Shown: positions 32,435-41,731 of the stretch, piece after piece
How positions within the stretch are numbered: position 1 is the stretch's first letter
How the letters are laid out: each line of letters starts with the position of its first letter
Assembly: GCF_900129245.1 (NCBI RefSeq)
Contig: NZ_FQUT01000005.1
Coordinates: forward strand, 186,001 to 250,000
Length of the DNA: 64,000 nucleotides
Direction: 5' to 3'
DNA from: Chryseobacterium arachidis
Lineage (GTDB): Bacteria; Bacteroidota; Bacteroidia; Flavobacteriales; Weeksellaceae
Translations under genes and position numbers: made by a program
The notes under the pieces: generated by a model
The model's database searches: none
The model's input: only the letters and a program-made list of their open reading frames with translations
What the model was told of the DNA's origin: nothing

Positions 32435-34501
32435 TTAGGTCACTAATGTATTTGCTATGAAATCAGGCACCAAAGCATAGTGCGACAATTTCATGCTGAT
32501 CGAAGCTCTACCGCTCGTCAACGTTCTCAGATCAGAAATATATCCGAAAGTAGAAGCCAAAGGAACTTCCGCGGTGAAAATTTTTCTTCCTGATTTTTCA
32601 TCAATCGAAGTGATAATTCCTCTTCGTTTGTTGATGTCGGCGGTTACAACTCCCGTGTATTCGTCAATACTTTGAATTTCAACCTGCATGATCGGTTCTA
32701 ATAATTTCGGTTTACAATTTTTTGCAACCGATCTAAAACCGTCTCTTGCAGCCATTTCAAAATCATAAGCTTTGGAATCTTCAGAGTGCGTCGAACCATC
32801 CAAAAGAGTAACTTTCATACTTTCCAAAGGATTTCCGCTTAAAGCTCCGTTTTCCATTGCTTCTCTGAAACCTTTCTCGACAGACGGAATAAATTCACTC
32901 GGAATCACACCACCTTTAATTTGATTAATGAATTCCAACCCCATTTCATTATCTTCTCGAGGTCCGATTTCAAAAGTAATATCAGCAAATTGTCCGCTTC
33001 CGCCATTTTGTTTGGAAAGTTTTTCTCTGTGTCTTCTGGTTTCCGTTAAAATTTCCTTATACGAAACTTTAGGTTTTCCTTGATTGATTTCAATTCCATG
33101 ATTCAACCGGATTTTTTCTAAAGTCACTTCAAGATGCAATTCCCCCAAACCGCTCAGCAAAGTTTCTCCTGTTTGTTTGTCTCTTTCAACAACCAATGAT
33201 GGATCTTCTTCCTGAATTTTTGCTAAAACCAATCCGAAAGATTTTTCATCAGCATTCGTTTTCGGTTCAATCGAAACTCGGATCACCGGAGCTGGAATCG
33301 TAATAGATTCAAGTAAAACAGATTGTTCAATAGATGATAAAGAATCTCCTGTTTTCGCATCTTTTATTCCCGTTAAAGCAACGATATCTCCCGCTTTTCC
33401 TTCTTCAATCGTTAACGTTTTGTCCGACTGCATCTGTAAAATCCTTGAAATCCTGAAACTTTCACCTGTTCTCACATTCTGAACTGTGTCACCGGATTTT
33501 ATCTTTCCGGAATAAATTCTCAACATCGAAAGTTTACCCATGTGTTTATCGATCACAACCTTGAAAACCAATCCAGAAAAAGTTTCTTCTTCATTTCTTT
33601 CAAACTCTATTGTTTCTTCCGTTCTCACATCTTTTCCTTTGATAGAAGCTAATTGATTCGGAGCAGGAAGATAGCTTACAATTGCATCAAGTAAAGGTTG
33701 AACGCCTTTGTTTTTAAACGCAGAACCGCATAAAACTGGAACTAAACTTCTTGACTGACAAGTTCTTTGTATCGCTTCAAAAATCATTTCCTCAGAAATT
33801 TGAGTTTCAGAATCAAGGAAATATTCAAAAAACTTTTCGTCGAATTCGGCTAATGTTTCCATTAATTTCATTCTCCATTCATTGGCTTCAGATTGATAAT
33901 TTTCAGGAATATCTTTCTCTACAATTGTTTCTCCGTTTTCATCAATCCAATACAAAGCTTTTTGTTTGATTAAATCGATAACGCCTTCAAATTGATCTTC
34001 AGAACCTATCGGAATTTGCAAAGCCAAAGGAACTGCATCCAGTTTGGTTTTAATTTCATTTAAAACAGCAAAGAAATCGGCTCCGATTCTGTCCATTTTA
34101 TTGATAAAACAAATCTTGGAAATTCCATGTTTCTCGGCTTGGAACCAGACATTTTCCGTTTGTGGCTGAACTCCCGAAGAAGCGCAGAAAACCGCAACAA
34201 CGCTGTCTAAAACTCTTAAAGACCGTTCAACTTCCACCGCAAAATCAATATGTCCCGGCGTGTCGATAATGTTGATATTGAAAATGTTACCATCCTTTTT
34301 CCATTGTGTGGAAATCGCAGCAGATGAGATCGTAATTCCTCGGTTTTTCTCCTGAATATCTTTATCCATTGTAGTATTTCCTTCATCTACATTTCCGATT
34401 TTATGGATCATTCCTGTGTAATACAGCAATCTTTCCGTTAAAGTTGTTTTTCCTGCATCGACGTGTGCTATGATCCCTATATTTCGTGTGTTGTATTTCA
34501 T
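32435..34501 (-). CDS. Elongation factor G paralogue
   Basis: 688 residues from the start MKYNTRNIGIIAHVDAGKTT. The 54-residue upstream extension lacks any EF-G similarity and is rejected. GTPase motifs: AHVDAGKT, RGIT, DTPGH, NKMD. Domains II-V follow (GELHLEVTLEKI, FADITFEIGPRE). It is more divergent than the main EF-G of Bacteroidota (expected MGRDLK-type N-terminus), so it is likely a second EF-G type with a role in recycling or stress translation. It is a lone gene on the minus strand. Confidence 0.85.
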   Translation of the reverse strand: MKYNTRNIGIIAHVDAGKTTLTERLLYYTGMIHKIGNVDEGNTTMDKDIQEKNRGITISSAAISTQWKKDGNIFNINIIDTPGHIDFAVEVERSLRVLDSVVAVFCASSGVQPQTENVWFQAEKHGISKICFINKMDRIGADFFAVLNEIKTKLDAVPLALQIPIGSEDQFEGVIDLIKQKALYWIDENGETIVEKDIPENYQSEANEWRMKLMETLAEFDEKFFEYFLDSETQISEEMIFEAIQRTCQSRSLVPVLCGSAFKNKGVQPLLDAIVSYLPAPNQLASIKGKDVRTEETIEFERNEEETFSGLVFKVVIDKHMGKLSMLRIYSGKIKSGDTVQNVRTGESFRISRILQMQSDKTLTIEEGKAGDIVALTGIKDAKTGDSLSSIEQSVLLESITIPAPVIRVSIEPKTNADEKSFGLVLAKIQEEDPSLVVERDKQTGETLLSGLGELHLEVTLEKIRLNHGIEINQGKPKVSYKEILTETRRHREKLSKQNGGSGQFADITFEIGPREDNEMGLEFINQIKGGVIPSEFIPSVEKGFREAMENGALSGNPLESMKVTLLDGSTHSEDSKAYDFEMAARDGFRSVAKNCKPKLLEPIMQVEIQSIDEYTGVVTADINKRRGIITSIDEKSGRKIFTAEVPLASTFGYISDLRTLTSGRASISMKLSHYALVPDFIANTLVT

Positions 34502-34661
34502 TTTGTTTAATTTAAATTGTTGATTTTTAAGGTCTATTCTGAATTTTAGGTACAAAAATTTTTTGTCCTTACGTTTCGTTTTTGTAAGAAATTGAATTTT
34601 ATTTTCGTGAAAAATATCAGATAACCTTTTCGAATAATTGAAAAGCTGAAAGTAGGGTAGC

Positions 34662-34691
34662 AAAAAAGACCTATCTGAACAGATAGGCCTT
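34662..34691 (-). terminator. Minus-strand terminator
   Basis: AAGGCCTATCTG / CAGATAGGTCTT with one mismatch, then a T run on the minus strand. It ends a short transcript starting at about 34830. Confidence 0.7.
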
Positions 34692-34722
34692 CGTTATATT
34701 TTTTGTTTTATAAGGTCGATCT

Positions 34723-34797
34723 TTATTCAGATAAATATTTAGTGCTACCAAAGTACACAGCTCTGATAGGATTGCTTAAAGTTATAATATTTATCAT
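34723..34797 (-). CDS. Possible 24-residue peptide
   Basis: An ATG-start ORF of 24 codons between a TAATTTCG -7-like box and the terminator at 34662-34691. It has the same promoter, short ORF, terminator layout as the units at 9305 and 9817. It could equally be a small RNA. The rest of 34502-35234 holds a dispersed repeat (34951-35021) and the promoter of the next operon. Confidence 0.3.
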   Translation of the reverse strand: MINIITLSNPIRAVYFGSTKYLSE

Positions 34798-34950
34798 TTT
34801 TGTTGACATTGTTGATTCTTAATCGGTTGCGAAATTAGAAAAAATATTTTAACGACAAAAACTTTTTTTAATTTTTTTAAACGACCGAAAAATCGAAGAA
34901 ATAAAAACCTCGGTTTATATTCAGCAAATGATAGCGGAACGCCTTGGCTG

Positions 34951-35021
34951 AGTGAAACGCCTTTGCGAACGAAAAATATGCCCAATAATTTTAAAAAAAA
35001 TCTTTGCGGACTTTGCGTTTA
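34951..35021. repeat. Dispersed intergenic repeat, copy 2
   Basis: Contains GTGAAACGCCTTTGCGAAC and ATCTTTGCGGACTTTGCG, as at 1901-1970. Confidence 0.75.
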
Positions 35022-35125
35022 AAAAAAGAATTTTCCGCCATCAAATATTAAATTCAGACTAAGGAAAATCATAAAAATATCTTAAAACAACAAACTACAT
35101 TTACACATTAATTTAAAAATTCTAT

Positions 35126-35134
35126 CTTTGGGAT
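35126..35134 (+). promoter_or_regulatory. -7 box of the Ter-type operon
   Basis: TATCTTTG in the AT-rich stretch about 100 bases before the first gene of the TerD cluster; typical Bacteroidota -7 form. Confidence 0.5.
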
Positions 35135-35234
35135 GAATAGACAAATTTTAAACACGAATTGATGAAAGGAAACAGTAACCATTTAAAAATCTTTTTCAAG
35201 ACATAAGCTAAATAAAACTTTTAACTCAACCATT

Positions 35235-35909
35235 TTGAAAACAGATATAGACATCCACAATCACTCACATTTTTCTTTTGATTTGTGGCTTACTTTAATA
35301 AAATCTCATCCTGAATTTAAAGCAAAAAGAGTTGAGCTGTTCTCCTCATTTTTTGATGTTAAAAAACCGATTGATGAAGTTGCGAAAGTCGTAAAATATT
35401 ATGATGATCTTTGCAATACTATTAATGAGGTGATTGGAGGTAATGTAGACACTTTTGAAATTTATTTATTGATCTTAAATGCTTTGGAAGTAGATTTAAA
35501 ACAATTGAATAAAGATCAATTAAACGAGTTTTATCAAAAAAGCGAAGACTTGTTTTTGGAATACAAACCCGTTGTGATTTTCGAAAATTTGCACCAGTTT
35601 TTCGATGAAATTAAAAATCAGGGAAAGACGATTAATATTCTGAGCAATACAGGTTTTATCAAAGGAAAAACGATGAGAAAATTTTTGATTAATGAAAACC
35701 TCGATCAGTACATTGATTTTCATATTTATTCTGATGAAATCAATTGCTCAAAACCAAATCCACAGATATTTCAGGAGGTGAAAAATTTAATTAAAAATCA
35801 GGATTTGGATTTAAAACAGATCTTACACGTTGGTGACAATCCGATTGCTGATTATAAAGGCGCAAAAGATTTTGGTTTCAATGCACACTTACTTAAACAC
35901 AAAATATAA
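35235..35909 (+). CDS. HAD-family hydrolase of the Ter cluster
   Basis: 224 residues. The nucleophile motif FDLWLTL is at residues 15-21, but the second Asp of DxD is replaced by W (DLW). Further motifs are ILSNTG, a lysine in CSKPNP and HVGDNPIADYKGA. Start is TTG; no in-frame ATG lies before the catalytic motif. HAD phosphatases with a partner phosphoribosyltransferase and TerD proteins form known tellurite-type stress clusters. The following gene starts two bases after the stop. Confidence 0.8.
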   Translation: MKTDIDIHNHSHFSFDLWLTLIKSHPEFKAKRVELFSSFFDVKKPIDEVAKVVKYYDDLCNTINEVIGGNVDTFEIYLLILNALEVDLKQLNKDQLNEFYQKSEDLFLEYKPVVIFENLHQFFDEIKNQGKTINILSNTGFIKGKTMRKFLINENLDQYIDFHIYSDEINCSKPNPQIFQEVKNLIKNQDLDLKQILHVGDNPIADYKGAKDFGFNAHLLKHKI

Positions 35910-35910
35910 T

Positions 35911-36735
35911 ATGAACAAAAGGTACAGCTTACATCACATTCATTCGGCGGATGAATTCACTTTTTCGCCCGAGGAATACAGCTATTTCAAGTATGGCGAT
36001 AAGTCGTATGCTGAGAAATTTGCGAAAGAATTATTCGAAGGATTTGTTTCTGAACACGAACAAATTTTAAATACAGATAAAGACATTGTGGTATTGCCAA
36101 GTCCTTACATGGCGATTCCTACGGCTTCTAATTTTCTATGTTTTTACTTTAAAAAGCATCTGGATTTTTATCTGTTTCAGAAAGGGAAAAAATCTAGTAT
36201 TTTGTCGAAAATCAACAGAAATCATACTTACACGACAGATTACGGAAATTTAAGCTTCGAAGATCGTAAAAATTTGATTGCCAACGATACTTATTATCTT
36301 GATAAAGATTTTTTGAGAGGAAAACTTTGTATTTTTATAGACGATATCAAAATTACGGGCAGCCACGAATACACGGTAAACAAAATTTTACAGGAATACC
36401 AAGTGGATGGAGAATTTTTATTCATGTATTACGCTGAACTGATGAATTTTGAGTTGGATCCAAAGATTGAAAACTTTTTCAATTATTATGCAGTGAAAAA
36501 CGTTGAACACATTGCAGAAGTAATGGTGAAACCGAATTTTGAATTTAATACAAGGATTGTAAAATATATTTTGGCCTTAGAATCAAGTAAATTTGATTAT
36601 CTTTCGTCTAAAGTAAAAAAAGAGCAGCTGGATCAGCTTTTAGAACTGGCAATCAGTAACAATTATCATTTAATAAAAGAATACGAAAACAATATAAACA
36701 CTTTAACACAAACCGAATTATATTATGGCTATTAA
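35911..36735 (+). CDS. Phosphoribosyltransferase-like protein of the Ter cluster
   Basis: 274 residues from MNKRYSLHHIH; the longer frame from 35830 overlaps the HAD gene and is rejected. The PRPP-loop motif is LCIFIDDIKITGSHEY. In Ter clusters such PRTases are thought to make a nucleoside-like compound with HAD and related enzymes. It overlaps the TerD gene by 11 bases. Confidence 0.75.
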   Translation: MNKRYSLHHIHSADEFTFSPEEYSYFKYGDKSYAEKFAKELFEGFVSEHEQILNTDKDIVVLPSPYMAIPTASNFLCFYFKKHLDFYLFQKGKKSSILSKINRNHTYTTDYGNLSFEDRKNLIANDTYYLDKDFLRGKLCIFIDDIKITGSHEYTVNKILQEYQVDGEFLFMYYAELMNFELDPKIENFFNYYAVKNVEHIAEVMVKPNFEFNTRIVKYILALESSKFDYLSSKVKKEQLDQLLELAISNNYHLIKEYENNINTLTQTELYYGY

Positions 36736-37279
36736 CTTACAGAAAGGACAGAGAGAAAATATAAATGCCCCTAAATTTACAGTAGGTTTAGGATGGGATA
36801 TCAATAATACATCTACAGGAACGGCTTTTGACCTTGATGCATCATTATTTTTATTAGGTGAAAATAAAAAGTTAATTTCTGATAATCACTTCATTTTTTA
36901 CAATAATCTTGAATCTCCGGATAAAGCGGTGATTCACACGGGAGATAATCTTACCGGAGAAGGATCGGGTGACGATGAACAAATTAAAATCGATTTAACT
37001 AAAATAGACGATGCGGTAAAAGAAATCACTGTTGTGGTAACAATTCACGAAGCTGATGCAAGAAGACAGAACTTCGGACAGGTGAGAAATTCTTTTATCA
37101 GAATTTTCAATACAGATACGAACGAAGAAATCCTGAAGTACGAATTAGACGAAGATTTCTCTATCGAAACAGCAGTGGAATTCGGAAGAATCTACAACAG
37201 AAACGGAGAATGGAAATTCGAAGCAGTAGGAAGCGGACAAAGAGAAGGTCTTGAAAAATTTGTATCAATTTATCAATAA
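36725..37279 (+). CDS. terD: TerD-family stress protein 1
   Basis: 184 residues. Canonical MAINLQKGQREN start, VGLGWDINN, FDLDASLFLLG and HTGDNLTGEGSGDDEQIKIDL, giving the acidic calcium-binding sites. Cytoplasmic calcium-binding protein of the tellurite, phage and colicin resistance (Ter) system. A second TerD lies at 39470. Confidence 0.92.
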   Translation: MAINLQKGQRENINAPKFTVGLGWDINNTSTGTAFDLDASLFLLGENKKLISDNHFIFYNNLESPDKAVIHTGDNLTGEGSGDDEQIKIDLTKIDDAVKEITVVVTIHEADARRQNFGQVRNSFIRIFNTDTNEEILKYELDEDFSIETAVEFGRIYNRNGEWKFEAVGSGQREGLEKFVSIYQ

Positions 37280-37285
37280 TTTACC

Positions 37286-38455
37286 ATGGATAATCAAGAA
37301 AATCAACCGATTGATCCACTTGGATCTATTGAACCTTTAAAGACATTCGAACCAACTCCAATGACGCCGCCGACACCGGCAACGCCAAGTATGCCACCCG
37401 CACCGCTTGTGGACAGAGAAGGGAATGTAAATCTTACACAATTACAGTCGGAAGAGAGACAAAAATACGAAGTTCTTGCAGATTCTATCGACGAAACCAA
37501 TCCTGGATCGATCGTAAATTTCGGAGCAGATCTTCAGAGAACATTATCGAACCAAAGTGACAGTTTCTTAGGAAATGTAAGAAGATCAAATTCCGGTGAA
37601 GTAGGTGAATTGATTAATAATTTACTCGTAGAACTGAATTATGTAGATGTTGAAGAATTAAATCAAAATAAATTCAAAAGTTTTTTAAGCAAATTACCTT
37701 TCATGAAAAGTGTAATGACGCAGATCGAGAATTTATTTGCCAAATATGATAAAATTATCAACAATATCGATCAGATTGCTTATAAAGTAAATGCAGGAAT
37801 CATTACTTCAACAAAAGATAATGCGGTTTTACAGACTATTTTTGAAAGTAATGTAAACGCAATTAAGCAAATCGAAGAACTGGTCATCATCGGAAACATT
37901 AGAATGGAAAAGGCCGGAGCAGAATTGGCTCACATGGAGGCCAACACTCAGGAATTCCAGGATTATCAGATTGCGGATAAGAGAGATTTTATCGCGAGAT
38001 TAGACAGAAGATTGGCGGATCTTAAAGTGGTTCGTTTAATCATGATGCAGTCGCTTCCGCAGATCAGATTGGTACAGAACAACAACGTTTCGATTGCAGA
38101 AAAAGCACAAACCATTTTGACAACAACGCTGCCGCTTTGGAAAAATCAGCTTTCACTGGCTGTTGCGATGTACAGACAACAGCAAAGTATCGAAATTCAG
38201 CAAAAAGTTTCGGCTACAACGGAAGAAATTTTAAGAAAAAATGCAGAACGTTTGGGGCAAAATTCAGTGAACGTAGCAAGAGCAAACGAACAGACGATTG
38301 TTTCTGTTGACGTGTTGAGAGAAACTACGGCAAAGCTGATCAGTACATTAAACGAAGTGAAACAAATCCAGAAACAAGGCGCAGAAGGAAGAAGAAAACT
38401 AGATCAGGATCTGATGACTCTGGAACACGAATTAAAAGCAAACGTAAGAGGATAA
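37286..38455 (+). CDS. TelA-like toxic anion resistance protein
   Basis: 389 residues. A proline-rich N-terminal tail (TPMTPPTPATPSMPPAP) is followed by a long helical body. The body has RLADLKVVRLIMMQSLPQIRLVQNNN and LPLWKNQLSLAVAMYRQQQ, the signature of the TelA (KlaA) family. It works with TerD and TerC proteins at the membrane. It starts 6 bases after TerD. Confidence 0.9.
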   Translation: MDNQENQPIDPLGSIEPLKTFEPTPMTPPTPATPSMPPAPLVDREGNVNLTQLQSEERQKYEVLADSIDETNPGSIVNFGADLQRTLSNQSDSFLGNVRRSNSGEVGELINNLLVELNYVDVEELNQNKFKSFLSKLPFMKSVMTQIENLFAKYDKIINNIDQIAYKVNAGIITSTKDNAVLQTIFESNVNAIKQIEELVIIGNIRMEKAGAELAHMEANTQEFQDYQIADKRDFIARLDRRLADLKVVRLIMMQSLPQIRLVQNNNVSIAEKAQTILTTTLPLWKNQLSLAVAMYRQQQSIEIQQKVSATTEEILRKNAERLGQNSVNVARANEQTIVSVDVLRETTAKLISTLNEVKQIQKQGAEGRRKLDQDLMTLEHELKANVRG

Positions 38456-38469
38456 TAGCGGGATAAAAG

Positions 38470-39420
38470 GTGAACGATGATGCTGTAAACATACTATCTC
38501 AGAGCAAAAGAAGATTAACTAAACTTAAACTTCTGGCGAATTTTTTTGAAAATGGAGATATAATTTCGATTTATATTAAAACCGATGTTATACACAATCT
38601 TTTTCAGGGAAATAAGGAATTGGATTACAGCAAGCTCGAACTTTTTCATCTGCAGTATACCGACAGTCTCATTGAACTTCTTACGAAGATTAAAAGACAG
38701 AAGGAAAATGAAATGCTGGCGGTTATCAACGAAATTGATGTTAATAATAAATATATTTCGGGTTTTGAAGAAAAGCGGATAGATGGCTTTGAAACAGACC
38801 GGAAAATGTACAGCGGTATTTTTTCTAATCAGCTTAAAAATCTGTATCATGATCTTACGGAAGACAAATTCCGTTTAAACTGGGACAATGTTTTGTATTT
38901 CCATAAAAAATATGCAGCAGAGTTTTACAGATCGAATGTTGATGAAGAATTGCTTAAGGGTGGCTCATTTCCGGCATATCAGTACATGGAGTATCAGATA
39001 GAGCGGAAATTGCTGGGAAGGCTTAATATTCAGAGTTTTAAAGTTCGTTTTGTCTGTGGCTATGTGATTACGGGAAATGAATATGAATTATTTAAAGTTT
39101 TCCAGTCCGACGATCATTTTATCTTTGATATTGAAGGAAAAAAAATGTATTTAATAGATCCTGAAAAAATGGAAAAACTGGATACAACACCCAACGCATC
39201 AAACCAGGGAACGATTGTCAATCAGCTGAGAAGAAAAAATGAGCAGCTGGAAGAATCAATGAACGAAAGGAAAAAAGTATTGCCCGAGCAGGTGACTGCT
39301 GTATTGAAGGATTATATTAAAAACCTCGAAAATACAGACGTCATGAGTAAAATATTCGACATCAATGAAGAAACCAATATTCTCCGCGCCATGCTGAATT
39401 TAAATTTAAATAACAACTAA
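38470..39420 (+). CDS. Hypothetical Ter-cluster protein
   Basis: 316 residues, GTG start 14 bases after the TelA gene. Mostly helical, with a C-terminal coiled-coil-like stretch (RRKNEQLEESMNERKKVLPEQVTAVLKDYIKNLENTD). No recognised catalytic motif. Its place inside the operon between TelA and the second TerD implies a role in the same complex. Confidence 0.65.
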   Translation: MNDDAVNILSQSKRRLTKLKLLANFFENGDIISIYIKTDVIHNLFQGNKELDYSKLELFHLQYTDSLIELLTKIKRQKENEMLAVINEIDVNNKYISGFEEKRIDGFETDRKMYSGIFSNQLKNLYHDLTEDKFRLNWDNVLYFHKKYAAEFYRSNVDEELLKGGSFPAYQYMEYQIERKLLGRLNIQSFKVRFVCGYVITGNEYELFKVFQSDDHFIFDIEGKKMYLIDPEKMEKLDTTPNASNQGTIVNQLRRKNEQLEESMNERKKVLPEQVTAVLKDYIKNLENTDVMSKIFDINEETNILRAMLNLNLNNN

Positions 39421-39469
39421 AGCGAAAATTGCTTTACCAAAAACAAAATAATAATATAAACATAAAAAG

Positions 39470-40081
39470 ATGGCTATTAACTTACAAAAAGGTCAAAGAA
39501 TTAACCTGACAAAGGAAAACGGGACCACACTTTCTCAGGCTTGCGTAGGAATCAACTGGGGAGCGATTGAGAAAAAAGGATTTTTCGGAGGTGTTACCAG
39601 AGAAGCCGTAGACTTAGACGGGAGCTGTATTTTATACGATTCTAACAAAAACGCAACGGAAATCATTTATTTCGGAAACCTAAAATCAAGAAACGGTGCT
39701 GTAAGACACAGCGGCGACGATTTAACAGGGGATGTTAACGGTGACGACGGTCTTGACAATGAGGTAATCACTATAGATTTCAGTAACCTTGAACCTAATG
39801 TTGAGCACGTTGCTTTGGTTTTAAACAGCTACAAAGGTCAGGATTTCGGAACCATTCCTTTCGCATCGATCAGAATTTACGAAGGAACGCCAACGAACGT
39901 AAGGGAAGTTTTCGCTAAATATGATATTGCCAACGACGCATCTTTTAAAGGTCACGTTGCGATGGTAATGGGAGTTTTCTACAAGAGAAACAACGAATGG
40001 AAGTTCAATGCAATCGGAGATCCCACCGCAGACAGAAAATTGCAGGAAACAATTGAAACTGTAAAGCAGAAATATTTGTAA
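39470..40081 (+). CDS. terD: TerD-family stress protein 2
   Basis: 203 residues. MAINLQKGQRINLTKENG, VDLDGSCILYD and HSGDDLTGDVNGDDG supply the acidic calcium sites. Diverged from the copy at 36725, mainly by extra loops, closer to the TerZ-like style. Confidence 0.9.
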   Translation: MAINLQKGQRINLTKENGTTLSQACVGINWGAIEKKGFFGGVTREAVDLDGSCILYDSNKNATEIIYFGNLKSRNGAVRHSGDDLTGDVNGDDGLDNEVITIDFSNLEPNVEHVALVLNSYKGQDFGTIPFASIRIYEGTPTNVREVFAKYDIANDASFKGHVAMVMGVFYKRNNEWKFNAIGDPTADRKLQETIETVKQKYL

Positions 40082-40168
40082 GAAGTTACAAATCAAAATA
40101 ATAATAGATTAGCAATACTTGTACCCTGTACATCTATTGCTTTTATCATATAATAAACACATTTAAAA

Positions 40169-41212
40169 GTGGGACAAAATACAAGTATTTTAGATCTTCA
40201 TCCCGGTCTGGTTTGGGGATTTGCGATAACGGTGGTTATCATGTTGCTCCTTGACTTAGGGGTTTTCAACAAAAAAAGTCATGAAGTTTCTTCCAAAGAA
40301 GCTACTATCTGGTCAATTGTCTGGATTTCGCTGTCTATGGTGTTTTCGGGAGTTGTGTATTGGGTGTATAATTCAGATTTAGGCCCGAACAGCCACTCGA
40401 TTGCCATAGAGAAGTTTACACAATATCAGGCTGCGTATTGGGTGGAGAAAGCACTTTCGGTGGATAATTTATTCGTATTCATCTTAGTTTTCGGATTTTT
40501 TAAAGTTCCGAAATATCTTCATCATAAAGTTCTTTTCTGGGGAATTATCGGAGCTCTAATTTTCAGAGCAGTCTTTATTTTTGCCGGAATCGGATTGATT
40601 AATCTAACGTATTTACCTGAGATGAATATTTTCGGAAAAGCAGTTCAGATCAATATCGTAATGGCTCTTTTCGGGTTGTTCCTTGTTTATGCCGGAATCA
40701 AATCTTGGGGAGGCGGAGACGACGATGACGACGAAGACTACAGCAATACGGCCGGAGCAAAGCTGATCAAAAGTTTCTGGAAAGTTTCTGATAATTACGA
40801 CGGAGATAAATTCTTCACCATTCAGAACGGGATCAAAATGGCAACACCTTTATTAGTGGTGGTGGGAGTAATTGAGTTTACAGACGTTCTTTTTGCGGTA
40901 GATTCTATTCCTGCAATCTTTGCGATTTCAAACGATCCGTTTATCCTTTATACATCAAATATCTTTGCAATCTTAGGACTAAGATCCTTGTATTTTCTGC
41001 TGGCGAATTTCATTTACATGTTCAGCAAATTACCTTACGGATTGGCGGTTATCCTGTCTTTCATCGGGGTAAAAATGCTTATTGCACCCTGGATTCATAT
41101 TTCATCACCGGTTTCATTAGGAATCGTGGGTGGAGTATTGGTAATCTCAGTAATTCTTTCATTGATTTTCCCTGATAAAAAAGATGAGGAAAAAGAAAAA
41201 ATTGAAGAATAA
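40169..41212 (+). CDS. TerC/Alx-family membrane protein
   Basis: 347 residues, GTG start. About eight membrane segments, with VEKALSVDNLFVFILVFGFF and FTDVLFAVDSIPAIFAIS, the two duplicated motifs of TerC. A cytoplasmic acidic loop DDDDDEDY lies in the middle. TerC proteins export manganese or act with the Ter complex. Terminator follows at 41235. Confidence 0.92.
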   Translation: MGQNTSILDLHPGLVWGFAITVVIMLLLDLGVFNKKSHEVSSKEATIWSIVWISLSMVFSGVVYWVYNSDLGPNSHSIAIEKFTQYQAAYWVEKALSVDNLFVFILVFGFFKVPKYLHHKVLFWGIIGALIFRAVFIFAGIGLINLTYLPEMNIFGKAVQINIVMALFGLFLVYAGIKSWGGGDDDDDEDYSNTAGAKLIKSFWKVSDNYDGDKFFTIQNGIKMATPLLVVVGVIEFTDVLFAVDSIPAIFAISNDPFILYTSNIFAILGLRSLYFLLANFIYMFSKLPYGLAVILSFIGVKMLIAPWIHISSPVSLGIVGGVLVISVILSLIFPDKKDEEKEKIEE

Positions 41213-41234
41213 TATCAATTTTCATTAAAAATAG

Positions 41235-41264
41235 AAAGGCTTTGCAAATTGTAGAGCCTTTTTT
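41235..41264 (+). terminator. Terminator of the Ter operon
   Basis: AAAGGCT / AGCCTTT stem with inner TGCAA / TTGTA pairing and T run. Confidence 0.75.
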
Positions 41265-41288
41265 ATTTAAGTTTTGTTAAATTTTTAG

Positions 41289-41405
41289 GAGCTATTTCGC
41301 GCTTTCCGCACTCGCTATTTTTTTGATTTCTGGCGGCGCGGCTTTGCCGCGCCGCCAGAAATCAAAAAAATGAGCTCAAACAATTGCTCCAATCGCGGCT
41401 AGGGA
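41289..41405. repeat. Hairpin repeat element, copy 1
   Basis: The flanks (CTTTCCGCACTCGCTAT on the left, ATGAGCTCA and CGGCTAGGG on the right) enclose a perfect 26-bp inverted repeat with a TTT loop (41317-41342 / 41346-41371), GC-rich at the tip. A second copy at 48180-48290 has the same flanks but a different 27-bp stem; a decayed third lies at about 52790-52880. Confidence 0.85.
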
Positions 41406-41559
41406 AACGGTTGTGTTTTTTCAACAGTAAGATAGCCAAACAGTTTGCCATTCTTTAGTAATCTAAGTATAGTTAAAAAAATTACGTAAATATTCAACCA
41501 TAGATTTCTACAGAATAACAAATATGATGTTTAGTCTTCATAATAATCATTAGTTGAGC

Positions 41560-41629
41560 TAAATGCCTTTGCGAACGAAAAATATTCTCAATCATTTCAA
41601 AGAAAACTTCGCAGACTTTGTGTTAAAAC
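41560..41629. repeat. Dispersed intergenic repeat, copy 3
   Basis: Contains TGCCTTTGCGAACGAAAAATAT and CTTCGCAGACTTTGTG, a decayed form of the element at 1901. The rest of 41406-41731 shows only filler. Confidence 0.65.
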
Positions 41630-41731
41630 AGATTCTCCTTTCATCAAAATGACACTCATAGCAAACCTCAAACATAAAACTATAAAAGGTTCACCATTGA
41701 CGCGTCAACAAAATTCACCATTCACTATAAT

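Noticed and set aside
32435..34663. The 54-residue N-terminal extension of the EF-G paralogue
   Set aside because: EF-G similarity begins exactly at MKYNTRN; the extension is AT-rich leader read in frame.
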